From Actinomycetota bacterium (GTDB lineage: Bacteria > Actinomycetota > Actinomycetes > Nanopelagicales > Nanopelagicaceae): a DNA stretch of 64,000 bases. The number at the start of each line of letters is the position of its first letter. The stretch's first letter is position 1. A model generated the notes under the pieces. It was not told the origin of the DNA, made no database searches, and saw nothing but the letters and a program-made list of their open reading frames with translations. Of this stretch, positions 11,922 to 22,454 are shown piece after piece. The DNA is taken from contig SYEK01000028.1 in assembly GCA_005800815.1 (NCBI GenBank), positions 1-64,000 of the forward strand. The letters are read 5' to 3'. The translations under genes and the position numbers were made by a program.

Positions 11922-12039
11922 ATGCCCGCTCTCTCCTTGAATCCTCCTGTGAATATAGATGCTCAAACTCCGAGTGGGTTTAGCCGGGTGAGTGCGGTAG
12001 CGTTTTGCCTCAGTTAATCGGTGAAAAAGGAGAGATCCC

Positions 12040-13989
12040 GTGAAATTGCAAAACTCTGGCCTGGATATGAGCCACAGGGATATATCTGTGCGGGTTCAAG
12101 ATGATCTCTATCGCCACTTCAATGGTGCCTGGCTCAGTACCGCCGAGATTCCAGCAGATCGCGCAAGTGATGGAGCATTTGTAAAACTTAGAGTTGAATC
12201 TGAGGCACGGGTTCGAGAGATCATCGAGAGTGCTACAGGAACGCAGGAGGCGACTAAACTCAGCAATCTTTATCACTCCTTCATGGACACTGAGTCGGTC
12301 AATGCCAAAGGTGTATCGCCCATCAGCGCAGCCCTTGCCCAAGTTGATCTCATCTCAACTATCAGCGATTTCACCCGAACCCTATCCAGGCTTGAGGCAC
12401 ATGGGGTACCTGGAATATTCGCCAGCTATATCTATGCCGATGAGAAGGATGCCTCCACCAATATCATGTATCTGGGCCAGGGCGGAATCTCCCTTCCCGA
12501 TGAGGCCTATTACCGCGAAGACAAGTATGAAGAAATTCGCACCGCCTTCCTTGAGCATGTGAGCAGGATGTTCGAGCTAGCAGGCCTGCAAGCACCGGGA
12601 CAAAACGCTGCACGGGTCATGGCCCTTGAGACCAGTATCGCCAGCCACCATTGGGATCAGGTCACTAACCGGGATGCAACGCTGACCTATAACAAGATGG
12701 TGCGCGCACAGGTCGTGGGATTGATGCCGGCATTTGACTGGAATCTTTATATGGAGGCCGGTGAGATTGCATCCCTCGTCTTGGACTCTGTGATCATCCA
12801 ACAGCCATCATTTTTTGAGGGGCTGGGAGTTCTTTTAGCTAGTTTTGATCTCGATGCTTGGCGGGCTTGGCTCAAGTGGCACATCATCAGTGCAGGTGCG
12901 CCCTACATGAGCGATGCCTTCGTAGGTGAGAACTTTAACTTTTACGGCAAGACACTCAGCGGCACCCCAGAGCTGCGAGAGCGCTGGAAGCGCGCTGTAT
13001 CCATGATCGAAGGCTCACTGGGTGAGGCCGTTGGAAAGATCTATGTCCAGAGTTATTTCCCTGCACAGGCAAAGTCTCGTATGGAAGACCTTGTTGCCAA
13101 TCTGATAGAGGCCTATCGGGTAAGTATCAATGAGCTTGATTGGATGAGTCCGCAAACCAAGCTAAAGGCGTTAGAAAAATTGGACAAGTTCCGCCCTAAG
13201 ATCGGCTATCCCGATAAGTGGCGCGATTACAGCGCACTGCAAACGAGCCCTGATGATCTCTATGGAAATGTGGGACGCGTCGTAAAGTTCGCACGCGATC
13301 GTGAACTGGCAAAGATAGGAAAGCCTGTCGATCGCGATGAGTGGTTTATGGCGCCCCAGACAGTTAATGCCTACTACAACCCGGTCATGAATGAGATCGT
13401 CTTTCCAGCTGCAATCCTGCAGCCACCATTTTTTGGACTCGATCACGATGATGCCGTCAATTACGGTGGAATCGGGGCGGTCATTGGCCACGAAATCGGT
13501 CATGGCTTTGATGATCAAGGCTCGAAATATGATGGAGATGGCGCCCTCAACAACTGGTGGAGCGATGAGGACCGTGCCGCCTTCGAAGAGCGCACCAAGG
13601 CTCTCATCGCACAATATGACCTGCTCAGGCCGCAGGAGGCCCCTGATGTCACGGTCAATGGTGCTCTGACGATCGGTGAGAATATCGGTGACCTGGGTGG
13701 ATTGACGATTGCATTCAAGGCCTACCAGATCGCCTTGGATGGAAAGCCATCACCGATCATTGATGGCCTTACTGGTGAACAGCGTTTGATGCTCTCCTGG
13801 GCTCAGATCTGGCGCACAAAGCTGCGCCCCCAAGAGATGCGCCGTCGAATCGCAACAGATCCACACTCCCCTGCAGAGTTTCGCTGTAATCAGATCGTTA
13901 AGAACTTCACGCCATTCTATGAGGCCTTCGATGTGAGCGAAAAAGATGCTCTCTGGTTAGATGAGCATCAACGCGTTGCGATTTGGTAG
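12040..13989 (+). CDS. M13-family metallopeptidase (neprilysin/PepO-like)
   Basis: VIGHEIGHGFDDQGSKYDGDG (HExxH), NAYYNPVMNEIVFPAAILQPPFF, ENIGDLGG. Confidence 0.95.
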   Translation: MKLQNSGLDMSHRDISVRVQDDLYRHFNGAWLSTAEIPADRASDGAFVKLRVESEARVREIIESATGTQEATKLSNLYHSFMDTESVNAKGVSPISAALAQVDLISTISDFTRTLSRLEAHGVPGIFASYIYADEKDASTNIMYLGQGGISLPDEAYYREDKYEEIRTAFLEHVSRMFELAGLQAPGQNAARVMALETSIASHHWDQVTNRDATLTYNKMVRAQVVGLMPAFDWNLYMEAGEIASLVLDSVIIQQPSFFEGLGVLLASFDLDAWRAWLKWHIISAGAPYMSDAFVGENFNFYGKTLSGTPELRERWKRAVSMIEGSLGEAVGKIYVQSYFPAQAKSRMEDLVANLIEAYRVSINELDWMSPQTKLKALEKLDKFRPKIGYPDKWRDYSALQTSPDDLYGNVGRVVKFARDRELAKIGKPVDRDEWFMAPQTVNAYYNPVMNEIVFPAAILQPPFFGLDHDDAVNYGGIGAVIGHEIGHGFDDQGSKYDGDGALNNWWSDEDRAAFEERTKALIAQYDLLRPQEAPDVTVNGALTIGENIGDLGGLTIAFKAYQIALDGKPSPIIDGLTGEQRLMLSWAQIWRTKLRPQEMRRRIATDPHSPAEFRCNQIVKNFTPFYEAFDVSEKDALWLDEHQRVAIW

Positions 13990-13992
13990 CTC

Positions 13993-15228
13993 GTGGACTT
14001 CTCCTTTGATATCACACATGCACAATCGCACTCACGTGCCCGTGTAGGGACCATCCATACACCACATGGTCTGATTCACACACCTGCCTTCATCCCAGTA
14101 GGCACCAGGGCCAGTGTCAAAGCGGTGCTCCCAGAGGCTATGGCAGATCTTGGTGCGCAGGCCTTGTTGGCAAATGCCTACCACCTCTATCTTCAACCCG
14201 GTCCTGAGATCTTGGATCAGGCTGGCGGACTTGGAGCATTCATGAACTGGCCCGGGCCAACTCTTACCGACTCCGGTGGCTTCCAAGTTCTATCTCTGGG
14301 TGTTGGATTCAAAAAAGTATTGGCGATGGATGTCGATACTTTCCGAGATGATGATGTCATCGCACAGAATAAAGAGCGCCTGGCCCACGTAGATGATGAG
14401 GGCGTCACCTTCAAATCTCACTTGGATGGCTCGATGCATAGATTTACCCCAGAGGTCTCCATGCAGGTCCAACACAAGATCGGTGCCGATATCATCTTTG
14501 CCTTTGATGAGTGCACGACGTTGCACAACACGCGTGCCTATCAAGTTCTGGCGATGGAGCGCACCTATGCCTGGGCGATTAGGTGCCTCGATGAGCACAA
14601 GCGATTGACCGATGAGCGTATCGACAAGCCTTATCAAGGCCTCTTCGCTGTCATCCAGGGCGCCCAGTATGAGGAGCTGCGCAAACGAGCGGCCACCGAG
14701 TTAGGGGGCCTTGAATCAGATGGTCAGCGCTTTGATGGCTTTGGGATCGGTGGGGCATTGGATAAATCCCAGTTAGGCACAATCATCACCTGGGTCAATG
14801 AGATCTTGCCCGAGGGCAAGCCACGTCACTTACTGGGTATCGGTGCCCCTGAGGATCTCTTTGTAGGTGTTGAGAACGGGATCGATACATTTGACTGTGT
14901 CCTTGCCAGCAGAATCGCTCGCACCAGTGCTGTCTATACGATGGAAGGGCGTTTTAACCTCTCTAACAGCGGTTATAAGCGCGATTTCACGCCAATAGAT
15001 GATGAATGTGACTGTTACACCTGTACTCACTACACACGGGCCTATCTACACCATGTCTTTCGCGCTAGAGAGCTCGTTGCTGCAACACTTGCGACGATCC
15101 ATAATGAGCGCTTTATTGTGCGCTTGGTCGATCAGATGCGACAGGCTCTTATCGATGGCACCTTTATGGATATGAAGGCCGAGTTTTTGGGCCGATACCT
15201 TCATCGAAGTGGACAGTCGAGCAACTAA
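13993..15228 (+). CDS. tgt: Queuine tRNA-ribosyltransferase
   Basis: GTG start; TLTDSGGFQVLSL, FDECTT, HLLGIGAPEDLFVGVENGIDTFDCVLASRIARTSAVYT, CDCYTCTHYTRAYLHH zinc site. Confidence 0.95.
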   Translation: MDFSFDITHAQSHSRARVGTIHTPHGLIHTPAFIPVGTRASVKAVLPEAMADLGAQALLANAYHLYLQPGPEILDQAGGLGAFMNWPGPTLTDSGGFQVLSLGVGFKKVLAMDVDTFRDDDVIAQNKERLAHVDDEGVTFKSHLDGSMHRFTPEVSMQVQHKIGADIIFAFDECTTLHNTRAYQVLAMERTYAWAIRCLDEHKRLTDERIDKPYQGLFAVIQGAQYEELRKRAATELGGLESDGQRFDGFGIGGALDKSQLGTIITWVNEILPEGKPRHLLGIGAPEDLFVGVENGIDTFDCVLASRIARTSAVYTMEGRFNLSNSGYKRDFTPIDDECDCYTCTHYTRAYLHHVFRARELVAATLATIHNERFIVRLVDQMRQALIDGTFMDMKAEFLGRYLHRSGQSSN

Positions 15229-15232
15229 CTCC

Positions 15233-16906
15233 CTACTTCTTAAGGGCTAAACGCGCCTCACGACGGATACGTTGCTCTGCAGGATCAGGTACCGGAACCG
15301 CTGAGATCAAGCGCCGGGTGTAGTCATTTTTTGGACTCTTCAAAATCTGATCACGCTCGCCCGACTCAACGAGCAGGCCGTCTTGCATCACTGCAATGCG
15401 GTGCGCCAAGATATCCACAACGGCTAAGTCGTGAGAGATAAAGAGGCAGGCAAAGTTTAACTTGCCTTGCAGCTCTTGGAGAAGATCCAGGAAGCGGGCC
15501 TGTACTGAGACATCTAGAGCAGATGTCGGCTCATCGGCGATCAAGAGATCCGGAGTGAGCGCCAGGGCACGAGCGATACCCACGCGCTGTCGCTGACCAC
15601 CGGAGAGCTCATGCGGATAACGGTTTCGATAACTACGTGGAAGCTCTACTTGATCAAGTAACTCCTCGACCATCCTGGCTAACTCTGGACCCTTCGCCAA
15701 CTTAGCTAGGAAGATCGGCTCACCAATTGATTCACCGATTGGAAGTCGGGGGTTAAGAGATGAGGCTGGATCTTGAAAGACAATACCTGTATGGCGACGA
15801 ATCCCAAAGAGCTCCTTTTGAGATGCCTGACTGATGTCCTTACCCACAATCTCAAGTGAGCCCTCCTTGATAGGAATAAGTCCGATCGATGCACGGCCCA
15901 CGGTCGTCTTGCCAGAGCCCGACTCGCCAACAAGGCCCACGATCTCACCCGGGAAGATCTCAAGAGAAAAGTTCTTTACGGCCACAAATGCTGGAACCCG
16001 CCCGCGCTTGGGATACTCGATAGTGACATTCTCGAGCTTTAACACAGGCGCAGGTTTTGAACTCTCCTTATAGGCAAGTACGCGCTTCTTTGAAGCACCC
16101 AACTTGGGAACGGCCGCTAGGAGCTCCCGAGTGTAGGGGTGGCGCGGCCTATTGAAGATTTGGTCGGCCGTACCACTCTCAACGGTTAGCCCATCTTTCA
16201 TGACGATGATCTCATCGGCCATATCTGCAACTACGCCCATATCATGGGTGATAAGCAGAATTGCTGAGTTGAGTTTGTCCTTAAGTCCACGCATCAGATC
16301 AAGGATCTCGGCCTGGACTGTCACATCCAGCGCCGTCGTTGGCTCATCGGCGACAAGCAACCCTGGATCACATGCCAGTGCCTGCGCGATCATCGCCCGC
16401 TGGCGCTGACCTCCCGATAGTTGATGTGGATATTTCTCGATTGATATCTGTGGATCTGGGATATCGACCATAGTAATAAGTTCAAGGGCGCGAGCATGTG
16501 CCTCTTTAGGGCCCATATCAAAGTGGTTACGCAAGGTCTCCACTATCTGATAACCAATCGTGAAAAGGGGATTTAGTGCCGTCATCGGCTCTTGGAATAT
16601 ATAGGCAACCTCTTTTCCGCGAAACTTGCGCAGCAATAATGGCTTTGCATTGAGCATCTCTTGATCTTTGACCATGACAGAGCCTGACATCCGAGCATTT
16701 GCCGCCAAAAGTGACATGAGCCCCAGTGCCACTGTTGATTTTCCAGCACCCGATTCACCTACTATGGCAGTGACTTTGCCTGGCGCTAGCTCCATATTCA
16801 TATCGATAACTGCTGGGTACCACACGCCATCTACCCAAAAGTCGATATTAAAGTCAGAGATTTTTAAGAGACTGCCGGAGGCGGATTTGTTGGTCTGCAT
16901 CATCAA
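15233..16906 (-). CDS. Oligopeptide-type ABC transporter, fused double ATP-binding protein
   Basis: Two Walker A ([16 protein letters not shown]) and two LSGGQRQR signatures in one 557 aa ORF. Confidence 0.94.
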   Translation of the reverse strand: MMMQTNKSASGSLLKISDFNIDFWVDGVWYPAVIDMNMELAPGKVTAIVGESGAGKSTVALGLMSLLAANARMSGSVMVKDQEMLNAKPLLLRKFRGKEVAYIFQEPMTALNPLFTIGYQIVETLRNHFDMGPKEAHARALELITMVDIPDPQISIEKYPHQLSGGQRQRAMIAQALACDPGLLVADEPTTALDVTVQAEILDLMRGLKDKLNSAILLITHDMGVVADMADEIIVMKDGLTVESGTADQIFNRPRHPYTRELLAAVPKLGASKKRVLAYKESSKPAPVLKLENVTIEYPKRGRVPAFVAVKNFSLEIFPGEIVGLVGESGSGKTTVGRASIGLIPIKEGSLEIVGKDISQASQKELFGIRRHTGIVFQDPASSLNPRLPIGESIGEPIFLAKLAKGPELARMVEELLDQVELPRSYRNRYPHELSGGQRQRVGIARALALTPDLLIADEPTSALDVSVQARFLDLLQELQGKLNFACLFISHDLAVVDILAHRIAVMQDGLLVESGERDQILKSPKNDYTRRLISAVPVPDPAEQRIRREARLALKK

Positions 16907-17970
16907 GGACCTGCCTTGACATCGACTTTTGCTCTCAAGCGGTCTTTCTTAGTGATTCTTCTCCTTTGGCGGGGATCGAATGCATCACGCAGACCATCAC
17001 CAATGAAGTTCACGCACAGAGCAATGGTGATAATGAAGAATCCTGGCCACCAAAATAGAAAGGGACGAGTAGTAAAGGCCGATTCATACTGACTAATTAA
17101 GAGCCCGAGTGAGACATCGGGTGCAACGACACCAAAGCCTAAATATGAGAGCGCAGTTTCAGTCAAAATCGCACCAGCCATGATGAGAGTAATGATGACA
17201 ATGATCTGACCTATAGCGTTTGGCAGTATGTGCTTGAAGGTGATGCGCACATTAGATGCACCTGCAACCCTTGCGGCATCAACAAACTCCATCTCACGCA
17301 ATGATAGGAACTGTGCTCTCACGAGCCGGGCAAGGCCTGTCCAGCCCAATAGACCCAAGAACAAGGCGAGAAAAAGTGGTCCGACACGGCCCGCGGCCTT
17401 ACCAATGACGGCTGCGATGATGATCCCTGGGACGGTTTGAATGAAATCAACCAATCTCATCAGGACTGCATCCACCCGTTTTCCATAAAACCCTGCGATT
17501 GAGCCCACGACCACACCGATAAAGCCTGAGACAGCACCAATCACAAACATGATCATCAAAGAGCGGCGAGCACCATTCATCACAAGGGCAAAATAATCCC
17601 GACCAATATCATCTTGGCCAAAAGGATGCTTGCCTAACCCGAAAGCACCCGATGGGTTGAGCGATAAGGTGGGGCAGCCTGTCGTGCCGCCCGGGCAATC
17701 CTCATAACGCAGCTCAGGAATATCCTCCACGGTCCATTTCCACCAACCTGGAATCCTTACCGCTCCAATTTTGGTGTCAAGTGCGCTGATAACAAAGACA
17801 ATCAGAGTGGTGAGCACAAACAGGGCGATTACCGCCCCACGATGGCGGAAGAATCTACGCCGAACAATCTGACCCTGACTTAATCCCTCTACCTCTTTGT
17901 TTGCGATAGCACTCTCGCCCCCCGAGAGAATCTCCCCAGAAGTGTCTTTGTCACGTCCAAATAATTTCAT
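16903..17970 (-). CDS. Oligopeptide ABC transporter permease (DppC/OppC-like)
   Basis: HPFGQDDIGRDYFALVMNGARRSL; EFVDAARVAGASNVRITFKHILPNAIGQI. Confidence 0.92.
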   Translation of the reverse strand: MKLFGRDKDTSGEILSGGESAIANKEVEGLSQGQIVRRRFFRHRGAVIALFVLTTLIVFVISALDTKIGAVRIPGWWKWTVEDIPELRYEDCPGGTTGCPTLSLNPSGAFGLGKHPFGQDDIGRDYFALVMNGARRSLMIMFVIGAVSGFIGVVVGSIAGFYGKRVDAVLMRLVDFIQTVPGIIIAAVIGKAAGRVGPLFLALFLGLLGWTGLARLVRAQFLSLREMEFVDAARVAGASNVRITFKHILPNAIGQIIVIITLIMAGAILTETALSYLGFGVVAPDVSLGLLISQYESAFTTRPFLFWWPGFFIITIALCVNFIGDGLRDAFDPRQRRRITKKDRLRAKVDVKAGP

Positions 17971-17972
17971 AG

Positions 17973-19529
17973 CTACTTACCTAACCGAATCCGCGGATCT
18001 AGCACTGAATATAAAAGGTCGGCTATCAAATTTCCCATGACTACAAGTATGGACAAGAGAAGATTCACACCCATGAGAAGGTTGAGGTCATAACTGTTGA
18101 TGGCCTTGATTCCCAAAGTTCCCATACCCTGCCACCCAAAGACACGCTCAGTGATAACGGCTCCACTGATAAGGCCCAGAACCTCACCCACAAATAAACT
18201 CGAGAGAGGCAGCATCATATTACGAAATGCATGACGCGTTACGACCGTACGTTCATTCAAGCCTTTAGCTCGGGCTGTACGGATGTAATCTTGATTCAGG
18301 ACCTCTAATAAAGAGCCGCGTGTATATCGAATCCATCCTGCAAGTGAGATCAGAATCAGGGCTAAAGTGGGCAAGACAAGGTGGGAAATGATGTCCAAGT
18401 TGTTGAGCCAAAAATCATCAGTTACCAGCTGATCTTTTCGTTGGCCATAGGTGGGCACGGGGCGACCATTAACGGCATCAGTTGCCATGTAGCCTGACCA
18501 ACTCTGCATGACTCGATCGGTGAGGATGAGAAAACCAGATAAAATTCCGGTAATAATCGCGGTTCTGGCGATTGGTCCCCGATCAATCCTGCTAAAAATC
18601 CTGGAGAGAGTGATACCCGTGAGAACGATCAAAACGATCAATAGAAAAATAGTGAGGTAGGAGCCAAAATTATTGAAGACCCATTGAGCTGGATAGTAGG
18701 AAAGGAATGCAAGAGCGGCCATACTCAGAGCTGCATTACGGGCGGGCTTGTTCTCAACTCCAGTCGATATCGAGGTCACACCGATGGCAAGGCCACCTGA
18801 GAGGAGTCCGACTAAAATAGGACCAAGACCTGGATTGAGATACCAGTCAGTGAGATCTATGGCCCACAGAAGCAGAAAATTTGTGGCGAATGCCCCAGCA
18901 AAAATACTCCAAAACCTTTTACGCTCTCCCCCAAAGAGTGCGCCCCAGAACACCCCGGTGAATGTCGATGCCAGCACCATCCATAAAGTGGGAATATCGG
19001 GGTCACCAAGGAAATTGTTGAATTGAATGGCCATGAACTCTTTGAGCAGGACTGCTATCCAAAATATCGGTAGCGAATACAAAAGGAAGGCCAAGAAGGT
19101 CATTCCATAATCGAAACGACTGTACTGGCGAAGCGCGGAGATAATCCCAAAGGCCATGCCAAGTATTAAGGCCGTAAAGGTAGCAACTAGAACAAGTCGC
19201 AGGGTCACCGGAATCGCATATGCAAGCTCCTCTTGAACAGAGGATGCCTCGCGGGTCATTCCCAGGTTGAGATTTCCTACAAAGAGGCCCAAAACTCCTT
19301 TGAGCCATAAAAAATACCTTAACGGAGGGGGTACATCTAAGTTCAGGTCCCGTGTCAGGGCGATTATCTGTTGACGAGCACCATCGTCGCTACTCAATCG
19401 AAGCTCGGCTAGCGGATCACTTGCATACGCTGCTAGATTGAAAACAAGAAAACTAGAGCCAAATAAAATTACAATCGACACACCAATGCGGCGCATGATG
19501 TAACTGAGCATTATTAAACTCCCATTCAC
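17973..19529 (-). CDS. Oligopeptide ABC transporter permease (DppB/OppB-like) with long internal insertion
   Basis: RRIGVSIVILFGSSFLVFNL N-terminus and DYIRTARAKGLNERTVVTRHAFRNMMLPL EAA-loop; 518 aa instead of about 310. Confidence 0.92.
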   Translation of the reverse strand: MNGSLIMLSYIMRRIGVSIVILFGSSFLVFNLAAYASDPLAELRLSSDDGARQQIIALTRDLNLDVPPPLRYFLWLKGVLGLFVGNLNLGMTREASSVQEELAYAIPVTLRLVLVATFTALILGMAFGIISALRQYSRFDYGMTFLAFLLYSLPIFWIAVLLKEFMAIQFNNFLGDPDIPTLWMVLASTFTGVFWGALFGGERKRFWSIFAGAFATNFLLLWAIDLTDWYLNPGLGPILVGLLSGGLAIGVTSISTGVENKPARNAALSMAALAFLSYYPAQWVFNNFGSYLTIFLLIVLIVLTGITLSRIFSRIDRGPIARTAIITGILSGFLILTDRVMQSWSGYMATDAVNGRPVPTYGQRKDQLVTDDFWLNNLDIISHLVLPTLALILISLAGWIRYTRGSLLEVLNQDYIRTARAKGLNERTVVTRHAFRNMMLPLSSLFVGEVLGLISGAVITERVFGWQGMGTLGIKAINSYDLNLLMGVNLLLSILVVMGNLIADLLYSVLDPRIRLGK

Positions 19530-19570
19530 ATGAGGATAAATCTGGCAAGCAGCTCGAATTCACACAATAG

Positions 19571-19609
19571 TGCAAGTGGCACCTAAATGTTGCCTAGGTG
19601 CCACTTGCA
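19571..19609. terminator. Strong intercistronic hairpin (15-bp perfect stem)
   Basis: TGCAAGTGGCACCTA-aatgttgcc-TAGGTGCCACTTGCA. Confidence 0.8.
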
Positions 19610-19638
19610 TCTCACTAGTACCGCCCATATGGGCGGAT

Positions 19639-19664
19639 CTAATAGTCCAAAATCAGACTATTAG
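19639..19664. repeat. Inverted repeat overlapping the SBP stop codon
   Basis: CTAATAGTC-caaaatca-GACTATTAG, perfect 9-bp arms. Confidence 0.75.
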
Positions 19665-21499
19665 TATGACCACTCCCACCAGTTCCAGACAACATCATCT
19701 GAAAGTGGTGATGGCTTGATGCCCTTGAGCAGCTTGTTGACGGCAGTCACTGCTGGGTGCAGGAATACTCCAGATGTCAGACCCTCTGCGTGAATGATGC
19801 GCTCAGCCTGGATGATTGTGGAGATATAAGTCTTGTTATCCATAGGCAGCTGCAACTTCTCGAGAATCTTATCAAGAGTAGGCAAGTTGATACCGTTACG
19901 GTTATTGCCTCCACCCAACTTGAAGTTTCCATTTGATCCAGCTTGAGTAACGGCCGATGGGCAGTAAGCAAAGAACTGCACATCGTATTTGCTCAACTGA
20001 ATCTTTGGTGACCATGAAGCCTGAACATCTCCCACTAGATCAAAGCCAACCTTGAGCGCATTTGCTTTGGCAAGTGCGAACTCTGCGGCACGGCGTGGGT
20101 TATTTCCAGGAACAAGCACGTTCACCTTCACGGGATTGTCTGGACCTGCATTTGGATAGTGCTTCTTGAGCAGACGAGCCGCTTTTGCGTTCAACTCACT
20201 CTGTGGACCGTTGTAGTAGAACGAGCCGTTGTTGGCAATAAGACGCTCGTAGCCGTCAAAGCCAGGAGCGATAAATGTTGAGCCCAGGATCGTTGCACTT
20301 GGGTTGATTGGGCGGATTAACTTCTCGTTGATCTCTTCGCGAGGGACCGAGAGAAGGAATGCTCTCCGTAGATCGGCACCCTTTCCACCATGTCCCTTGA
20401 AGATTCCAGTGTATTCATCCTGTCCCGGTGCATTTCCTACACGAGTATCCCAATGCTCATAGCAAGCGTTGATGCCTCCGATGAGGTTGACGTTTGTGAG
20501 CTTCTTCAAGGCTGCCACAGCATCGGCTGTTGGCTGGCCTGAATAGATATCGAGCTCACCGTTGGCAAGTGCTTGCGCAGCTGCCGTTCCATCGGCGATG
20601 AACTTGAAGATAACAGTGTCGATAGTTCCGCTCAGGGCAGGCCCTGAGTTGTACTTCGGGTTCACTTTGAGCGTTACAGATGACTTCGTTACCGCGCTTT
20701 CCACGAGGAAACCACCATTACCCACAAATAGGAGTGGATTGGTCGAGGCATTGACCTCAGTGATGTTGTAGGCCTCTGAGTACACCTTGCCCATTGCCTT
20801 GAGTACAGCCGTGTTCTTTGTCTTGTAGGCATCAAAGAACTTGTCCCGTGCCTTCTCATTTACGGCAACTGACTGAAGACTCTTTACCCCATCGGCAATA
20901 AGAACCATGGTGTGAACTGGTGATGGTCCAGGACCATAGAGATCCCAGTTAGCGATCTTCTGCTTGAACTGCAAGGTCAATGTCATCTTGTCAGCAGATA
21001 AGACTGGCTCTCCAACAATGTTATCGGAGTAAGTTCCGCCATATCCATTTGAATTAAAGGCGGGAACGTTGTCACTATCTGGATCACCAAGACCTGCAGC
21101 AATCGAGTACTTGTTGCTTGAGAGCACGTGTGTTAGCAGAAGATCAACACCGTTGATAGGTGTTCCATCAGACCATACAAGACCCTTATTGACCTTATAC
21201 TCGATACGGAAGTCATCGGCCTTGTTTTTTACTATCTTAAACTCACCGAATTTTGTATTTCGAACAACATTTTTCTTATCGTTGATGTAAAGGAAACCGA
21301 TACCGCTGAGATTTCCAACTTTGCCATTAATCGTTAGGTTGGTATCAGGAGTGCCTGAGTTAAACGATGTCAATGAGTTGGTATCGTGAAGTACGATTGT
21401 TGAGCGTGTCGCTGCCTGAGCTGGAGTCAATAGTGAGACTGCCAGGGCACTTGAGGCAACTACTGCAAGTGCAAGTTTTGCACCGCGTGTTATCTTCAT
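19661..21499 (-). CDS. ABC transporter substrate-binding protein, family 5 (peptide/nickel type)
   Basis: Signal peptide MKITRGAKLALAVVASSALAVSLLTPAQA; ...VWSDGTPINGVDLLLTH...; start trimmed to 21499 with SD GGAG. Confidence 0.92.
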   Translation of the reverse strand: MKITRGAKLALAVVASSALAVSLLTPAQAATRSTIVLHDTNSLTSFNSGTPDTNLTINGKVGNLSGIGFLYINDKKNVVRNTKFGEFKIVKNKADDFRIEYKVNKGLVWSDGTPINGVDLLLTHVLSSNKYSIAAGLGDPDSDNVPAFNSNGYGGTYSDNIVGEPVLSADKMTLTLQFKQKIANWDLYGPGPSPVHTMVLIADGVKSLQSVAVNEKARDKFFDAYKTKNTAVLKAMGKVYSEAYNITEVNASTNPLLFVGNGGFLVESAVTKSSVTLKVNPKYNSGPALSGTIDTVIFKFIADGTAAAQALANGELDIYSGQPTADAVAALKKLTNVNLIGGINACYEHWDTRVGNAPGQDEYTGIFKGHGGKGADLRRAFLLSVPREEINEKLIRPINPSATILGSTFIAPGFDGYERLIANNGSFYYNGPQSELNAKAARLLKKHYPNAGPDNPVKVNVLVPGNNPRRAAEFALAKANALKVGFDLVGDVQASWSPKIQLSKYDVQFFAYCPSAVTQAGSNGNFKLGGGNNRNGINLPTLDKILEKLQLPMDNKTYISTIIQAERIIHAEGLTSGVFLHPAVTAVNKLLKGIKPSPLSDDVVWNWWEWSY

Positions 21500-21713
21500 T
21501 TTTTCTCCTTGGAGGGTAGTTAAGACACCTTGTGTGGAGAGTCGACCTACCCCACATGGGCGCCATTGGTGATAGGAGTCTGCCGTAGTGCCCCCTGGAT
21601 GAGCAACAGGTAAAAACGGGCTCTGAGCGTGGATTTGTGACGGTTTGGTAACGATGGCCCACAAAATGCCAGGTGGACAGGTAGGGGGACTGTTATGGCC
21701 TTGAGCCGATGTT

Positions 21714-22403
21714 TTAGGCGTACTCACCCTTGACTAGGAAGTACACCCGGCGGGCCACCGAGACTGCATGGTCGGCATATCGCTCGTAATAGCGACCCAA
21801 AAGCGTCAAATCTATCGCCGACTCGGTGCCATGGCTCCAGGCCTTGTCCAAGAGGGCGGCGATGAGTTGCCTATGCAGATCATCCATCGTGTCATCATCT
21901 CGCTCTATCTCAAGGGCCATCTCGACATTTCGCGTGGCCACAACTACAGCCATCTTTTGTGTAATCGCTACCGCCACCGAGCCCATCGCGGTAATCGTGG
22001 CGATTAATTCAGCAGGCACAGCCATCTGGGGATGTCGCATGCGGGCGATCTTTGCAACGTGGTGGGCTAAATCCCCCATACGCTCGATATCTGAGCCCAT
22101 TCGCAGTGCACTTACCAGTGCCCTCAAATCAGTGGCGACCGGTTGTTGTCTGGCAATGATGTCGATGATTCGAGCATCGATATCATGCTGAGATTCATCG
22201 ACCTTGTGATCATTTGTGATCACCTCTTCGGCTGACTTTAAATCAGCCTTTAATATTGCAGAGGTTGCCTGCGCCATTGAGCCCGAGACCAGTTCGCTCA
22301 AAGTGACGAGGGATTGTGAGATCCCGTCGAGTTCATCTTGATATGCAGAGCGAATGAGCGGCATTGTGTGAGCGTATAACAGAGAAGGTGAATAACGCAC
22401 CAT
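21714..22403 (-). CDS. phoU: Phosphate signalling complex protein PhoU
   Basis: RSAYQDELDGISQSLVTLSELVSGSMAQATSAILKADLKSAEEVITNDHKVDE...RYYERYADHAVSVARRVYFLVKGE. Confidence 0.95.
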   Translation of the reverse strand: MVRYSPSLLYAHTMPLIRSAYQDELDGISQSLVTLSELVSGSMAQATSAILKADLKSAEEVITNDHKVDESQHDIDARIIDIIARQQPVATDLRALVSALRMGSDIERMGDLAHHVAKIARMRHPQMAVPAELIATITAMGSVAVAITQKMAVVVATRNVEMALEIERDDDTMDDLHRQLIAALLDKAWSHGTESAIDLTLLGRYYERYADHAVSVARRVYFLVKGEYA

Positions 22404-22454
22404 ACTGAGGTAAACAAAAGGTAAAACTCGATTCTGCCGCGATAGGCTATCAAG

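Noticed and set aside
11556-11966. Minus-strand ORF of repeated FLRRRFGAAFLAAA
   Set aside because: Antisense shadow of the lysine/alanine-rich repeat gene on the + strand; no independent coding evidence.
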